Below are positions 44,701 through 52,991 of a DNA stretch of 64,000 nt, piece by piece. The DNA is from Microbacterium sp. GCS4. Its GTDB lineage: Bacteria > Actinomycetota > Actinomycetes > Actinomycetales > Microbacteriaceae. Positions within the stretch are counted from its first letter, which is position 1, and each line of letters starts with the position of its first letter. The translations under genes were made by a program, and so were the position numbers. The notes under the pieces were generated by a model. The model was given only the letters and a program-made list of their open reading frames with translations. It did not search any database and was not told the DNA's origin. The stretch lies in NCBI RefSeq assembly GCF_001262495.1, contig NZ_LGYE01000002.1:548368-612367 (forward strand), in the 5' to 3' direction.

Positions 44701-45662
44701 TGAGCGACACGCTGAAGACTGAGACCCCGGCCTCCACCCGCGCGATCACCACGGGCGGAGGGCTGGATGCCGCGGCGGGCCGAGCCCGCAAGAAGCTGTC
44801 CCGTCCGTGGGCGTCCGTCGGATCCATCGTCATCGCGGTGCTGTGGACCATCCCGACGCTGGGGCTGTTCATCTCGTCGTTCCGCCCGCGGGACGACATC
44901 CAGTCCAGTGGATGGTGGGAGTTCTTCGCGAACCCGCAGGTGACGTTCGACAACTACGTGCAGGTGCTGCAGTCGGGCACCACGCAGCTGACAATCCTCG
45001 AATCCTTCGTGAACTCGATCGCGATCACGATCCCCGCGACCATCATTCCGCTGATGATCGCGGCGATGGCCGCGTACGCGTTCGCGTGGATCGACTTCAA
45101 GGGTCGCAACGCACTGTTCATCTTCGTGTTCGCGCTGCAGATCGTGCCGATCCAGATGGCCCTGGTGCCGCTGCTCAGCTCGTTCTCGCGGGGCATCAAC
45201 CTCTTCGGTGTGCAGGTGACCGAGCCGCTGGGCGCCTCGTCCGGGTACGCACAGGTGTGGATCGCCCACACGATGTTCGCGCTGCCGCTCGCGATCTACC
45301 TGCTGCACAACTTCATGTCGGAGATCCCGGGGGAGATCATCGAGGCCGCGCGCGTCGACGGAGCCTCGCGCGGACAGATCTTCTTCCGCGTGGTGCTGCC
45401 GCTGACGATGCCGGCGATCGCTTCGGTCGCGATCTTCCAGTTCCTCTGGGTGTGGAACGACCTGCTCGTGGCCCTCGTCTTCGCCGACGGGGCGGCGGCG
45501 CCGATCACGAAGCTGCTGGCCGAGATCACGGGAACCCGGGGCAACGACTGGTACCTGCTCACGGCTGGTGCGTTCGTGTCGATCATCATCCCGCTGATCG
45601 TGTTCTTCGCCCTGCAGCGCTACTTCGTCCGAGGGCTGCTGGCGGGGTCGACGAAGGGCTGA
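44700..45662 (+). CDS. sugar ABC transporter permease, AglG-like
   Basis: The 320-residue MalG-type permease has six membrane segments and the EAA loop EAARVDGASRGQIFFRVVLP. Its start overlaps the preceding stop. No ATPase gene follows, so an MsiK/UgpC-type shared ATPase encoded elsewhere is presumably used, as is common in actinobacteria. Confidence 0.9.
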   Translation: MSDTLKTETPASTRAITTGGGLDAAAGRARKKLSRPWASVGSIVIAVLWTIPTLGLFISSFRPRDDIQSSGWWEFFANPQVTFDNYVQVLQSGTTQLTILESFVNSIAITIPATIIPLMIAAMAAYAFAWIDFKGRNALFIFVFALQIVPIQMALVPLLSSFSRGINLFGVQVTEPLGASSGYAQVWIAHTMFALPLAIYLLHNFMSEIPGEIIEAARVDGASRGQIFFRVVLPLTMPAIASVAIFQFLWVWNDLLVALVFADGAAAPITKLLAEITGTRGNDWYLLTAGAFVSIIIPLIVFFALQRYFVRGLLAGSTKG

Positions 45663-45681
45663 CCGACAGCACGCGGGGACA

Positions 45682-45724
45682 GGATGCCGCGGCCGGGTGC
45701 AACACAACCCCGGCCGCGGCATCC
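45682..45724 (+). terminator. terminator after the sugar ABC operon
   Basis: Perfect 16-bp arms GGATGCCGCGGCCGGG (45682-45697) and CCCGGCCGCGGCATCC (45709-45724). It separates the transporter from the next gene's promoter (TACCCT at 45732-45737). Confidence 0.82.
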
Positions 45725-45743
45725 GCACGTCTACCCTGAAGTC

Positions 45744-47120
45744 ATGAAGTATGCGCACTCGATCGTCGACCTCGTCGGCGACACGCCCCTCGTGAAGCTC
45801 CAGCGCGTCACGGAGGGCATCGCGTGCACCGTGCTCGTGAAGCTCGAGTACCTGAACCCGGGCGGTTCCGCGAAGGACCGCATCGCGTCCCGCATCATCG
45901 ACGCCGCCGAGGCATCGGGCGAGCTGAAGCCGGGCGGGACGATCGTGGAGCCGACCAGCGGGAACACCGGAGTGGGTCTGGCGCTCGTCGCGCAGCAGCG
46001 CGGCTACTCCTGCGTCTTCGTCGTGCCCGATAAGGTCGGCGACGACAAGATCGACGTGCTGCGCGCCTACGGCGCCGAGGTCGTCGTGACCCCGACCTCG
46101 GTCGCGGCCGACAGTCCCGAGTCGTACTACAGCGTGAGCGACCGTCTCGCGCGGGAGATCCCCGGGGCGTTCAAGCCGAACCAGTACGAGAACCCCAACG
46201 GACCGCGCAGCCACTACGAGACCACCGGCCCGGAGATCTGGCGCGACACCGACGGCGGCATCACGCACTTCGTGGCCGGCGTCGGCACCGGCGGCACGAT
46301 CACCGGCACCGGACGCTACCTGCGCGAGGTATCGGACGGCCGGGTGCGCATCGTCGGCGTCGACCCCGAGGGCAGCGTGTACAGCGGCGGCACCGGCCGC
46401 CCCTACCTCGTGGAGGGCGTCGGGGAGGACATCTGGCCCGGCGCCTACGATCCGACGGTTCCGCACGAGATCGTCGCGGTCGACGACGCCGAGGCCTTCG
46501 CGATGACCCGTCGGCTGGCCCGGGAGGAGGGCATCCTGGTCGGCGGATCGAGCGGCATGGCCGTCGTCGGTGCGCTGCGCGTCGCGCGGGAGCTGCCGGC
46601 TGAGGCTGTGATGGTCGTCCTGCTGCCGGACGGAGGGCGCGGCTACCTGGCGAAGATCTTCAACGACGGATGGATGCGCTCCTACGGCTTCAGCGACGTC
46701 GATGAGGGCGAGACCGTCGCCGACGTGCTCGCCGCCCGTGCGCCGCGGCAGGGGGAGGGCATCCCCGACCTCGTGCACGCGCACCCGACCGACACCGTGC
46801 TCGAGGCGATCGGCCTCATGACCGAGTACGAGGTCTCACAGCTCGTCGTGCTCAGCGCCGAGCCGCCCGTCATGATGGGCGAGGTCGTCGGCACGGTCGA
46901 CGAGAAGGGTCTGCTCGACCTGCTGTTCCGCGGGGAGGCGAAGCCGACGGATGCCGTGGGAGCGCACGTGGGGGAGCGGCTGCCGCTCGTCGGCATCCAT
47001 GCTCCGCTCGCGCAGGCCCGGGCGGCGCTGGCGGACGCGGATGCGCTGCTCGTGACCGATGGCGGCAAGCCGCACACCGTGCTCACGCGGCAGGATCTGC
47101 TCGCGTACCTGTCGCGCTGA
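45744..47120 (+). CDS. cbs: cystathionine beta-synthase
   Basis: The 458-residue PLP enzyme contains the PLP-binding Lys in NPGGSAKDRIA, the TSGNTG loop and GVGTGGTITGTGRYL. A C-terminal CBS-domain pair (about 330-458) distinguishes it from cysteine synthase. It condenses serine with homocysteine to cystathionine. TACCCT (45732-45737), 6 bp, ATG predicts a leaderless mRNA. The following gene encodes cystathionine gamma-synthase, so the pair handles transsulfuration. Confidence 0.92.
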   Translation: MKYAHSIVDLVGDTPLVKLQRVTEGIACTVLVKLEYLNPGGSAKDRIASRIIDAAEASGELKPGGTIVEPTSGNTGVGLALVAQQRGYSCVFVVPDKVGDDKIDVLRAYGAEVVVTPTSVAADSPESYYSVSDRLAREIPGAFKPNQYENPNGPRSHYETTGPEIWRDTDGGITHFVAGVGTGGTITGTGRYLREVSDGRVRIVGVDPEGSVYSGGTGRPYLVEGVGEDIWPGAYDPTVPHEIVAVDDAEAFAMTRRLAREEGILVGGSSGMAVVGALRVARELPAEAVMVVLLPDGGRGYLAKIFNDGWMRSYGFSDVDEGETVADVLAARAPRQGEGIPDLVHAHPTDTVLEAIGLMTEYEVSQLVVLSAEPPVMMGEVVGTVDEKGLLDLLFRGEAKPTDAVGAHVGERLPLVGIHAPLAQARAALADADALLVTDGGKPHTVLTRQDLLAYLSR

Positions 47121-47173
47121 CCCCGGGCGTAACGCGGGGGCCTCCGACGGGGAGGCGGACGTAGGCTGAGGGA

Positions 47174-48328
47174 ATGTCCGAGCACTCCTTCGCCACCCGA
47201 GCCATCCACGCGGGTCAGGAACCCGACCCGACGACCGGCGCGATCATCCCGCCGATCTACCAGGCCTCCACGCACGTGCAGGACGGCATCGGCGGGTTCC
47301 GCGAGGGCTACGAGTACAACCGGGCGGGCAACCCGACGCGCTCCTCGCTCGAGACGCAGCTCGCGGCGCTCGAAGGGGGAGTCCGCGCCCTCTCGTTCGC
47401 CTCAGGTCTCGCCGCGGAGGACGCGCTGCTGCGCGGCATCCTCTCACCCGGCGACCACGTGGTGCTCGGCAACGACGTCTACGGCGGCACCTACCGGCTG
47501 TTCGCGAAGGTGCTCGCCAAGTGGGGCATCCTCTCGACGGTCGTCGAGCTCTCCGACACCGATGCCGTGCGTGCGGCGATCCGCCCCGAGACGAAGATCG
47601 TCTGGATCGAGACCCCGAGCAACCCGCTGCTGAAGATCGTCGACATCGCGCTGATCACCGAGATCGCGCACGCGGCCGGGGCGATCGCCGTGGTCGACAA
47701 CACGTTCGCCTCGCCCGCGCTGCAGCAGCCGCTGTCGCTCGGCGCCGATGTGGTCGTGCACTCCACGACCAAGTACCTGGGCGGACACTCCGACGTGCTC
47801 GGCGGCGCCGTGATCTTCGGCGACGACCGCTTCGTCGAGGACGTGAAGTTCCAGCAGTTCGCGGTCGGCGCGGTCTCGGCGCCGCTCGACGCCTGGCTCA
47901 CGACCCGCGGCATCAAGACGCTCGCCGTGCGGGTGCGTCAGCACTCCGAGAACGCGCAGGCCGTGGCCGAGTGGGCGGCGGAGCGCCCGGAGTTCGCGCA
48001 GGTGTTCTACCCGGGTCTCGCTTCGCACGCGGGGCATGACATCGCGGCACGCCAGATGAGCGGCTTCGGCGGGATGCTGTCGCTCGGTCTCGCGGCCGGC
48101 GCAGACGCGGCCAAGGCCTTTGCCGAGTCGACCGAGCTCTTCCAGCTCGCGGAGTCGCTGGGCGGGGTCGAGTCGCTGATCGGGTACCCGCCGGACATGA
48201 CCCACGCCTCGGTGCGCGGCACCGAACTCGCCGTGCCCGAGAACGTCGTGCGCCTCTCGGTCGGCATCGAGGACGCGGCCGACCTGATCGCCGACCTCGA
48301 GCAGGGGCTCGCCCGCATCGCACGCTGA
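47174..48328 (+). CDS. metB: cystathionine gamma-synthase
   Basis: The 384-residue PLP enzyme begins FATRAIHAGQEPDPTTGAII. The EYNRAGNPTRSSLE block and the PLP Lys in VVHSTTKYLGGHSDV are visible. It forms cystathionine from an activated homoserine and cysteine; a gamma-lyase activity is also possible in this family. TAGGCT (47162-47167) lies 6 bp before the ATG (leaderless type), so it has its own promoter despite lying 53 bp after cbs. Confidence 0.9.
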   Translation: MSEHSFATRAIHAGQEPDPTTGAIIPPIYQASTHVQDGIGGFREGYEYNRAGNPTRSSLETQLAALEGGVRALSFASGLAAEDALLRGILSPGDHVVLGNDVYGGTYRLFAKVLAKWGILSTVVELSDTDAVRAAIRPETKIVWIETPSNPLLKIVDIALITEIAHAAGAIAVVDNTFASPALQQPLSLGADVVVHSTTKYLGGHSDVLGGAVIFGDDRFVEDVKFQQFAVGAVSAPLDAWLTTRGIKTLAVRVRQHSENAQAVAEWAAERPEFAQVFYPGLASHAGHDIAARQMSGFGGMLSLGLAAGADAAKAFAESTELFQLAESLGGVESLIGYPPDMTHASVRGTELAVPENVVRLSVGIEDAADLIADLEQGLARIAR

Positions 48329-48347
48329 GGCACGGCATCCGGGGGAG

Positions 48348-48380
48348 TAGCATGGGGGCTTCGCTCGAATCGTTTCGAGC
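48348..48380 (+). promoter_or_regulatory. promoter and inverted repeat before the Bcr/CflA gene
   Basis: TAGCAT (48348-48353) is a possible -10. Just after it, GCTCGAA-N4-TTCGAGC (48363-48380) lies where transcription would begin and could be an operator or a leader hairpin. Confidence 0.45.
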
Positions 48381-48406
48381 AGACTCCCCTCGATCCGGAA
48401 GAACCT

Positions 48407-49786
48407 GTGTCTGACGCGCCCCGCACCGACTCCGTGCCCACTGACTCCGTGCCCACCACTCCCGCTCCCGAGCGCACCGCGACCGGCAGCATCCGCGTGC
48501 CCTCGTCGACCGGTGCGATCCGCACGCTCGGGTCCAACCCCGCGACCGCGCCGATCATGCTGCACCCCGGCGACTCGATCTCGAACGGGCGTCGTGCGCT
48601 GTACATCGTGCTGCTCGGCGCGCTGACCGCGCTCGGACCGTTCACGATCGATCTCTACCTTCCGGCGTTCCCGGTGCTCGAGGAGGACTTCCAGACCACC
48701 GCGGCGGCCGTGCAGCTCACGCTCACGGGCACCATGATCGGCTTCGCGCTCGGCCAGCTGATCGTCGGACCGCTCAGCGACAAGATCGGACGTCGCATCC
48801 CGCTCATCGCCGTCACCGCGCTGCACGTGCTCGCGAGCGCGGCGGCCGCCTTCGCCCCGACGCTGCCGCTGCTCGGCGGGGCGCGCGTGCTCATGGGCGT
48901 CGGGGCGGCTGCCGGAGGCGTGGTCGCGATGGCGATCGTGCGCGATCTGTTCGGCGGACGCCGCCTGGTCGTCATGCTGTCGCGCCTCGCTCTCGTGTCG
49001 GGCGTCGCGCCCGTGGTGGCCCCGCTGATCGGCTCCTGGCTGCTCACGCTCATGCCGTGGCAGGGCATCTTCATCGTGCTCGCCCTGTACGGGGTGGTCA
49101 TGCTCGTGTCGACCCTGTTCTTCATCCCCGAGACTCTGCCGGTGGCGCGGCGGCAGGAGCGCGGCGGCGCCACCGTGCTGCAGCGCTACCGTTCGGTCTT
49201 CTCGGACCGGGTCTTCATCGGCGTCCTCATCATCGGCGGCATGACGTTCTCTGGCCTGTTCTCGTACCTGTCGGCCTCGCCCTTCCTGTTCCAGCAGACC
49301 CACGGGCTCGACGCGCAGCAGTACGGCCTGCTGTTCGCCGTGAACTCGCTCGGCGTCGTGCTCGGCGTGCAGACGGCCTCGCGCCTGGCCGCCCGCTTCG
49401 GGCCGCAGTGGGTCATGGCCTACTCGACGGCCGTGCTGCTGCTCGCCGGCACGGCGATCATCGTGACCGACCAGCTCGGACTGGGGTTGTGGGGCACGGT
49501 CGTCCCGCTGTTCTTCTTCATGACGGCGTGCGGGTTCACGTTCCCGAACGTGCAGGTGCTCGCGCTCGACCGCCACGGCAAGGCGGCCGGAACCGCGGCA
49601 TCCGCGATCGGCGCGACGAACTTCGGCGTCGCCGGACTCATCTCGCCGATCGTGGGCTGGATCTCGAAGGGCGCAGGCATCACCGCCACGACGATGGCCT
49701 CGGTCATGGTCGGCTGCGCCGTGATCGCGATCCTCTCGCTGTGGCTGATCGTGCGTCCGCGCACGGTCGCGATGCTGGCTCCCTGA
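48407..49786 (+). CDS. MFS multidrug exporter, Bcr/CflA type
   Basis: The 459-residue transporter has an N-terminal hydrophilic tail of about 60 residues with a short tandem PTDSV repeat. Twelve membrane segments follow: ALTALGPFTIDLYLPAFP (Bcr signature), GPLSDKIGRRIPL (motif A), and a second half with NVQVLALDRHGKAAGTA. It is probably a proton-coupled drug exporter. The GTG start follows GGAAGAACC. Confidence 0.88.
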   Translation: MSDAPRTDSVPTDSVPTTPAPERTATGSIRVPSSTGAIRTLGSNPATAPIMLHPGDSISNGRRALYIVLLGALTALGPFTIDLYLPAFPVLEEDFQTTAAAVQLTLTGTMIGFALGQLIVGPLSDKIGRRIPLIAVTALHVLASAAAAFAPTLPLLGGARVLMGVGAAAGGVVAMAIVRDLFGGRRLVVMLSRLALVSGVAPVVAPLIGSWLLTLMPWQGIFIVLALYGVVMLVSTLFFIPETLPVARRQERGGATVLQRYRSVFSDRVFIGVLIIGGMTFSGLFSYLSASPFLFQQTHGLDAQQYGLLFAVNSLGVVLGVQTASRLAARFGPQWVMAYSTAVLLLAGTAIIVTDQLGLGLWGTVVPLFFFMTACGFTFPNVQVLALDRHGKAAGTAASAIGATNFGVAGLISPIVGWISKGAGITATTMASVMVGCAVIAILSLWLIVRPRTVAMLAP

Positions 49787-49816
49787 TTCTCAGCATCCAC
49801 CCGGCAGAATGGTCGG

Positions 49817-50464
49817 ATGAGATCGCGGACGATGCTGTGGTGGGGATTCGGGATGCTGGCCGCGGCCGCACTTCTCGGAGCCGTGATCGTGTTCGGGTAC
49901 ACCGAGCCGCCCGGGTTCGACCGCTGGTGGAACAGCGAGATCGTCGAAAACCGTGCGGACTGGATGCTGTCGTTCGCCCTCGTGCTCGATCACATCGGGG
50001 GCGGCTGGGTCGCGATCCTCGGTGTGCCGCTGCTCGTGATCCTCGCCTTGCTGCTCGCACGACGATGGCGGGGCGCGCTGTTCGCCGCGATGGCCTTCCT
50101 CGCGAGCGCGGGGATGGTGCAGCTGCTCAAGCACTTGTTCGGCAGGGCGCGCCCCGAGGACATGATCGTCGCGAGCGACTTCGGATCGTTCCCCTCCGGC
50201 CACACCGCGAACGCCGCGACGATCGCCCTCGTGCTGTACCTGCTGTTCCCGCGGGTCTGGGTCGCGATCGTGGGTGCGGCGTGGATCGTCGCGATGGCGC
50301 TCTCGCGCACCCTGCTCTCGGTGCACTGGACGACTGACACCGTGGGCGGAGCCCTCGTCGGTGCGGGCGTCGTGTTCGTGCTCGCGGGGTTCGTGCTGCC
50401 GTGGGCGCGCACGATGTCGGAGCGCATCCCACGATCGCGGACCCCGGCCGCGCCGATAGGCTGA
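49817..50464 (+). CDS. PAP2-family phosphatase
   Basis: The 215-residue membrane protein has the three PAP2 motifs in order: KHLFGRARPEDM, FPSGHTANAAT, and SRTLLSVHWTTDTVGG (catalytic His residues). It likely dephosphorylates undecaprenyl diphosphate or a phosphatidate-type lipid. The ATG lies 6 bp after CAGAAT, a weak leaderless-type promoter. Confidence 0.9.
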   Translation: MRSRTMLWWGFGMLAAAALLGAVIVFGYTEPPGFDRWWNSEIVENRADWMLSFALVLDHIGGGWVAILGVPLLVILALLLARRWRGALFAAMAFLASAGMVQLLKHLFGRARPEDMIVASDFGSFPSGHTANAATIALVLYLLFPRVWVAIVGAAWIVAMALSRTLLSVHWTTDTVGGALVGAGVVFVLAGFVLPWARTMSERIPRSRTPAAPIG

Positions 50465-50492
50465 CGGCATCCCCACTCATCGAGGAGTCTCC

Positions 50493-51092
50493 GTGTCGCG
50501 CATCCGCCCGTACCGTCCGTCCGACCGCGCCGCCCTGTACGAGGTGTGCGTGCGCACCGCGGATGCCGGGGGAGATGCGACCGGAATCTTCACGGATGAC
50601 GAGCTGTGGGGCGACCTGTTCGCGGTGCCGTACGTCGAGCGGCATCCCGACCTCGCCTGGGTGGTCGAGACCGACGACGAGCGCGTGATCGGCTACATCG
50701 TCGCGACGGACGACACCGAGGCGTTCTCGACCTGGTTCCGCGACGAGTGGTGGCCCGCCCTGAACGCCAAGTACCCGCGCGCCACGGAGCCGTCGACCCG
50801 CGAAGAGAAGATGGTCGAGTACGGCTACGCCCAGGCGCCCGGGAAGAACGCGAACGCGGGGGACTACCCCGCCCACCTGCACATCGATCTGCTGCCCGAG
50901 ACGCAGGGCCAGGGACTCGGACGCCGTCTCATCGAGACGCTGTTCGCCGAGCTCGAGCGCCGCGGCGTGAAGGGCCTGCATCTCGGCATGGACCCCAAGA
51001 ACACGGGAGCGGCCGCGTTCTACGAGCGTCTCGGCATGACGCGGCTGCCCGCGGAGCCCGGCGGGCAGAGCTACGGCGTGACCTTCGGCTGA
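50493..51092 (+). CDS. GNAT acetyltransferase
   Basis: The 199-residue protein has a GNAT core with HLHIDLLPETQGQGLGRRLI (acetyl-CoA loop) and LHLGMDPKNTGAAAFYERLG. The layout resembles hydrolase/acetyltransferase fusion partners annotated near O-GlcNAcase-like proteins, but only the GNAT domain is present. A TAGGCT -10 at 50457-50462 gives a 24-base leader. The GTG start follows GAGGAG. The substrate is unknown. Confidence 0.82.
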   Translation: MSRIRPYRPSDRAALYEVCVRTADAGGDATGIFTDDELWGDLFAVPYVERHPDLAWVVETDDERVIGYIVATDDTEAFSTWFRDEWWPALNAKYPRATEPSTREEKMVEYGYAQAPGKNANAGDYPAHLHIDLLPETQGQGLGRRLIETLFAELERRGVKGLHLGMDPKNTGAAAFYERLGMTRLPAEPGGQSYGVTFG

Positions 51093-51104
51093 AGCGTGAC
51101 CCCC

Positions 51105-51297
51105 GGTCGTTGAGCGAGGAGCCCAGGGTTCTTCCTCGGTCGTTGAGCGAGGAGCGCAGGGTTCCTCCTCGGTCGTTGAGCGAGGAGCGCAGCGACGAGA
51201 CGAAACGCGTCAGGTCGCGCGGTTCGGCTCGCCGCGTTTCGTCTCGCGGAGACCTGCACGGAGCGAGCGGAGCGAGTCGAAGTGTCGCTCAACGACC
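51105..51297. repeat. MITE-like element, copy C, with 33-bp tandem repeats
   Basis: The ends are GGTCGTTGAGCG (51105-51116) and CGCTCAACGACC (51286-51297). The left end is repeated three times at a 33-bp period (51105, 51138, 51171). The centre contains GACGAGACGAAACGCG and CGCGTTTCGTCTCGC arms as in copies A and B. It lies 13 bp after the acetyltransferase stop and ends just before the stop of a convergent small gene. Confidence 0.82.
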
Positions 51298-51303
51298 GGG
51301 GTT

Positions 51304-51549
51304 CTACTGACTGACGCTGGCAGTTCGGTGCGAACGGTTCTTGGAGTACACGCGGGATCTGACTGCGAACCATGCACCCGAGCCCAGGAACGGCACTGCG
51401 AAGATCGCCACCGACCAGAGGATGACCAGTAGTGACGAGAGCCCTCTCGTCATCATGAGCGACACGAACGCGACGATCGTGAGCACAAAGCCAAGGGCAA
51501 GAACGGACACGAATACGCCGTCCAAGAACGCCGGAACAAGTGGATTCAT
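51304..51549 (-). CDS. small membrane protein, PLDc_N-like
   Basis: The 81-residue protein has two hydrophobic segments (about 7-30 and 38-60). The block LLVILWSVAIFAVPFLGSGAWF resembles the phospholipase-D-nuclease N-terminal (PLDc_N) membrane domain, here standing alone. The start at 51549 follows AAGGGGA. The function is unknown. Inverted 11-bp arms flank its promoter region upstream. Confidence 0.72.
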   Translation of the reverse strand: MNPLVPAFLDGVFVSVLALGFVLTIVAFVSLMMTRGLSSLLVILWSVAIFAVPFLGSGAWFAVRSRVYSKNRSHRTASVSQ

Positions 51550-51573
51550 GAGATTCCCCTTCGACGGTAGCCG

Positions 51574-51611
51574 CGCGTAGGCCCTGTAAGAATGCCAAGC
51601 GGGCCTACGCG
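51574..51611. promoter_or_regulatory. perfect 11-bp inverted repeat upstream of the small membrane protein
   Basis: CGCGTAGGCCC (51574-51584) and GGGCCTACGCG (51601-51611) flank 16 bp, 25 bp upstream of the start codon. It could be an operator or a leader hairpin. From 51612 to 51726 I see nothing recognisable. Confidence 0.45.
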
Positions 51612-51726
51612 TGCACATGTGTCGCGACTATCGCCAACCACCCGATACGTACGCTTCCATGCCAACGCCAGTGACGTACTGGATGCCTGACGAGGCGCTC
51701 CAGGAAACAGTACTCCGGCACGAGCA

Positions 51727-51800
51727 CAGCATCAGGTAAACGTCACACAGCCCCCGCTTCGTGAGGCCTTCAGGCGTTTGGCGGTGACGGCGGGACTCCG
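51727..51800 (-). pseudogene. decayed copy of the tRNA-Ser 3' end and terminator
   Basis: About 74 bp repeat the sequence at 51833-51905: CAGCATCAG, TAAACGTCA, the CCCCCGCTTCG loop, then GCGTTTGGCGGTGACGGCGGGA, which is the tRNA-Ser 3' end with its CCA. The offset between copies is 106-107 bp. The hairpin arms are mutated and the T-loop is broken (ACTCC instead of ATTCG). This is what a remnant attachment site or an old tandem duplication would leave. Confidence 0.7.
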
Positions 51801-51843
51801 CTCTTCGCTGCGCTCAGGGCTCCCCGAATCCCCAGCATCAGAT

Positions 51844-51886
51844 AAACGTCAAACGGCCCCCGCTTCGCGAGGGCCGTTTGACGTTT
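51844..51886 (-). terminator. tRNA-Ser terminator
   Basis: Perfect 16-bp arms AAACGTCAAACGGCCC (51844-51859) and GGGCCGTTTGACGTTT (51871-51886) immediately after the tRNA 3' end on the minus strand. Confidence 0.85.
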
Positions 51887-51973
51887 GGCGGTGACGGCGG
51901 GATTCGAACCCGCGGTTGCTTGCACAACACACGCTTTCCAAGCGTGCTCCTTCGGCCGCTCGGACACGTCACC
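51886..51973 (-). tRNA. tRNA-Ser (GGA)
   Basis: Reading the minus strand, acceptor GGTGACG pairs with CGTCACC, a long variable arm follows the anticodon stem CACGCT/AGCGTG with loop TGGAAA region (anticodon GGA), and the T-arm reads CGGG-TTCGAAT-CCCG. The discriminator is G and CCA is encoded (51886-51888). The body without CCA is 51889-51973. Confidence 0.95.
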
Positions 51974-52068
51974 AGGGAACAACCTGAACAGTCTATCCGA
52001 TCGCGCCCGATGCCCATGACCAGCCGCCTCCGAGCCGCGGCCCCGCGGACGCGACGTAAAATCTCCAG

Positions 52069-52959
52069 GTGGCAACCCCCAAGATCGTGCTCTTCTACGT
52101 GTTCACTCCGCTCGCCGACCCCGAGGCGGTACGGGTGTGGCAGCGCGACCTCGGCGAGGCCCTCGGACTGCGCGGACGGCTGCTGATCTCGAAGGATGGC
52201 GTCAACGGCACGCTCGGCGGCGACCTCCCTGCTCTCAAGAAGTGGGCGCGCTCGTTCCGTTCGTATGCGCCGTTCCGCGACGTCGACCTCAAGTGGAGCG
52301 AGGGCACGGGGGTGGATGCCGAGGGGCGCAGCCTCGACTTCCCGAAGCTCAGCGTCAAGGTGCGTGAGGAGATCGTGTCCTTCGGCGCCCCGGACGAGTT
52401 GCGCGTCGACGAGAACGGCGTGGTCGGGGGCGGTACGCGCCTGAGCCCGGAGGCGTTGCATGAGCTGATCGGCGAGCGTGGCGACGACGTCGTGTTCTTC
52501 GACGGGCGCAATGCGCTGGAGGCTCAGATCGGCCGGTTCCGCGGCGCGGTGGTGCCCGACACCGACACGACCCGCGACTTCGTGCAGCTGCTCGACTCCG
52601 GCGCCTACGACGACCTCAAAGGCAAGCCGGTCGTGACCTACTGCACCGGCGGCATCCGCTGCGAGGTGCTGTCGAGCCTCATGACGTCTCGCGGCTTCGG
52701 AGAGGTGTACCAGCTCGAGGGCGGCATCGTCCGCTACGGCGAGACCTACGGCGACGAGGGGCTCTGGGAGGGCTCGCTGTACGTGTTCGACAAGCGCGGC
52801 TCGGTCGACTTCTCCGACCAGGCGGCCGTGATCGGCGAATGCGCGGGATGCGGCGCGGCGACCAACCGCACAGCCAACTGCCCCGATCCGTCGTGCCGCA
52901 CGCAGTTCGTGGTCTGCGCCGCATGCGACACCGTGCGCTGCACCGTGCACGCCGCCTGA
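52069..52959 (+). CDS. trhO: tRNA uridine(34) hydroxylase, rhodanese family
   Basis: The 296-residue protein has an N-terminal acylphosphatase-like domain ([14 protein letters not shown]). A rhodanese domain follows with the active Cys in [13 protein letters not shown]-terminal Cys-rich segment contains CAGCG, CPDPSC and CAACDTVRC, a likely zinc site. TrhO hydroxylates U34 of some tRNAs using O2. TAAAAT (52057-52062), 6 bp, GTG gives a clear leaderless start. Confidence 0.9.
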   Translation: MATPKIVLFYVFTPLADPEAVRVWQRDLGEALGLRGRLLISKDGVNGTLGGDLPALKKWARSFRSYAPFRDVDLKWSEGTGVDAEGRSLDFPKLSVKVREEIVSFGAPDELRVDENGVVGGGTRLSPEALHELIGERGDDVVFFDGRNALEAQIGRFRGAVVPDTDTTRDFVQLLDSGAYDDLKGKPVVTYCTGGIRCEVLSSLMTSRGFGEVYQLEGGIVRYGETYGDEGLWEGSLYVFDKRGSVDFSDQAAVIGECAGCGAATNRTANCPDPSCRTQFVVCAACDTVRCTVHAA

Positions 52960-52991
52960 CCGGCTCGCAGCGAGACCACGACACCCTCGGC

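Noticed and set aside
51105..51193. Possible CRISPR-like array (33-bp period repeats)
   Set aside because: There is no unique spacer between units; the whole 33 bp is repeated and the locus is one end of a palindromic element. No cas genes are present.
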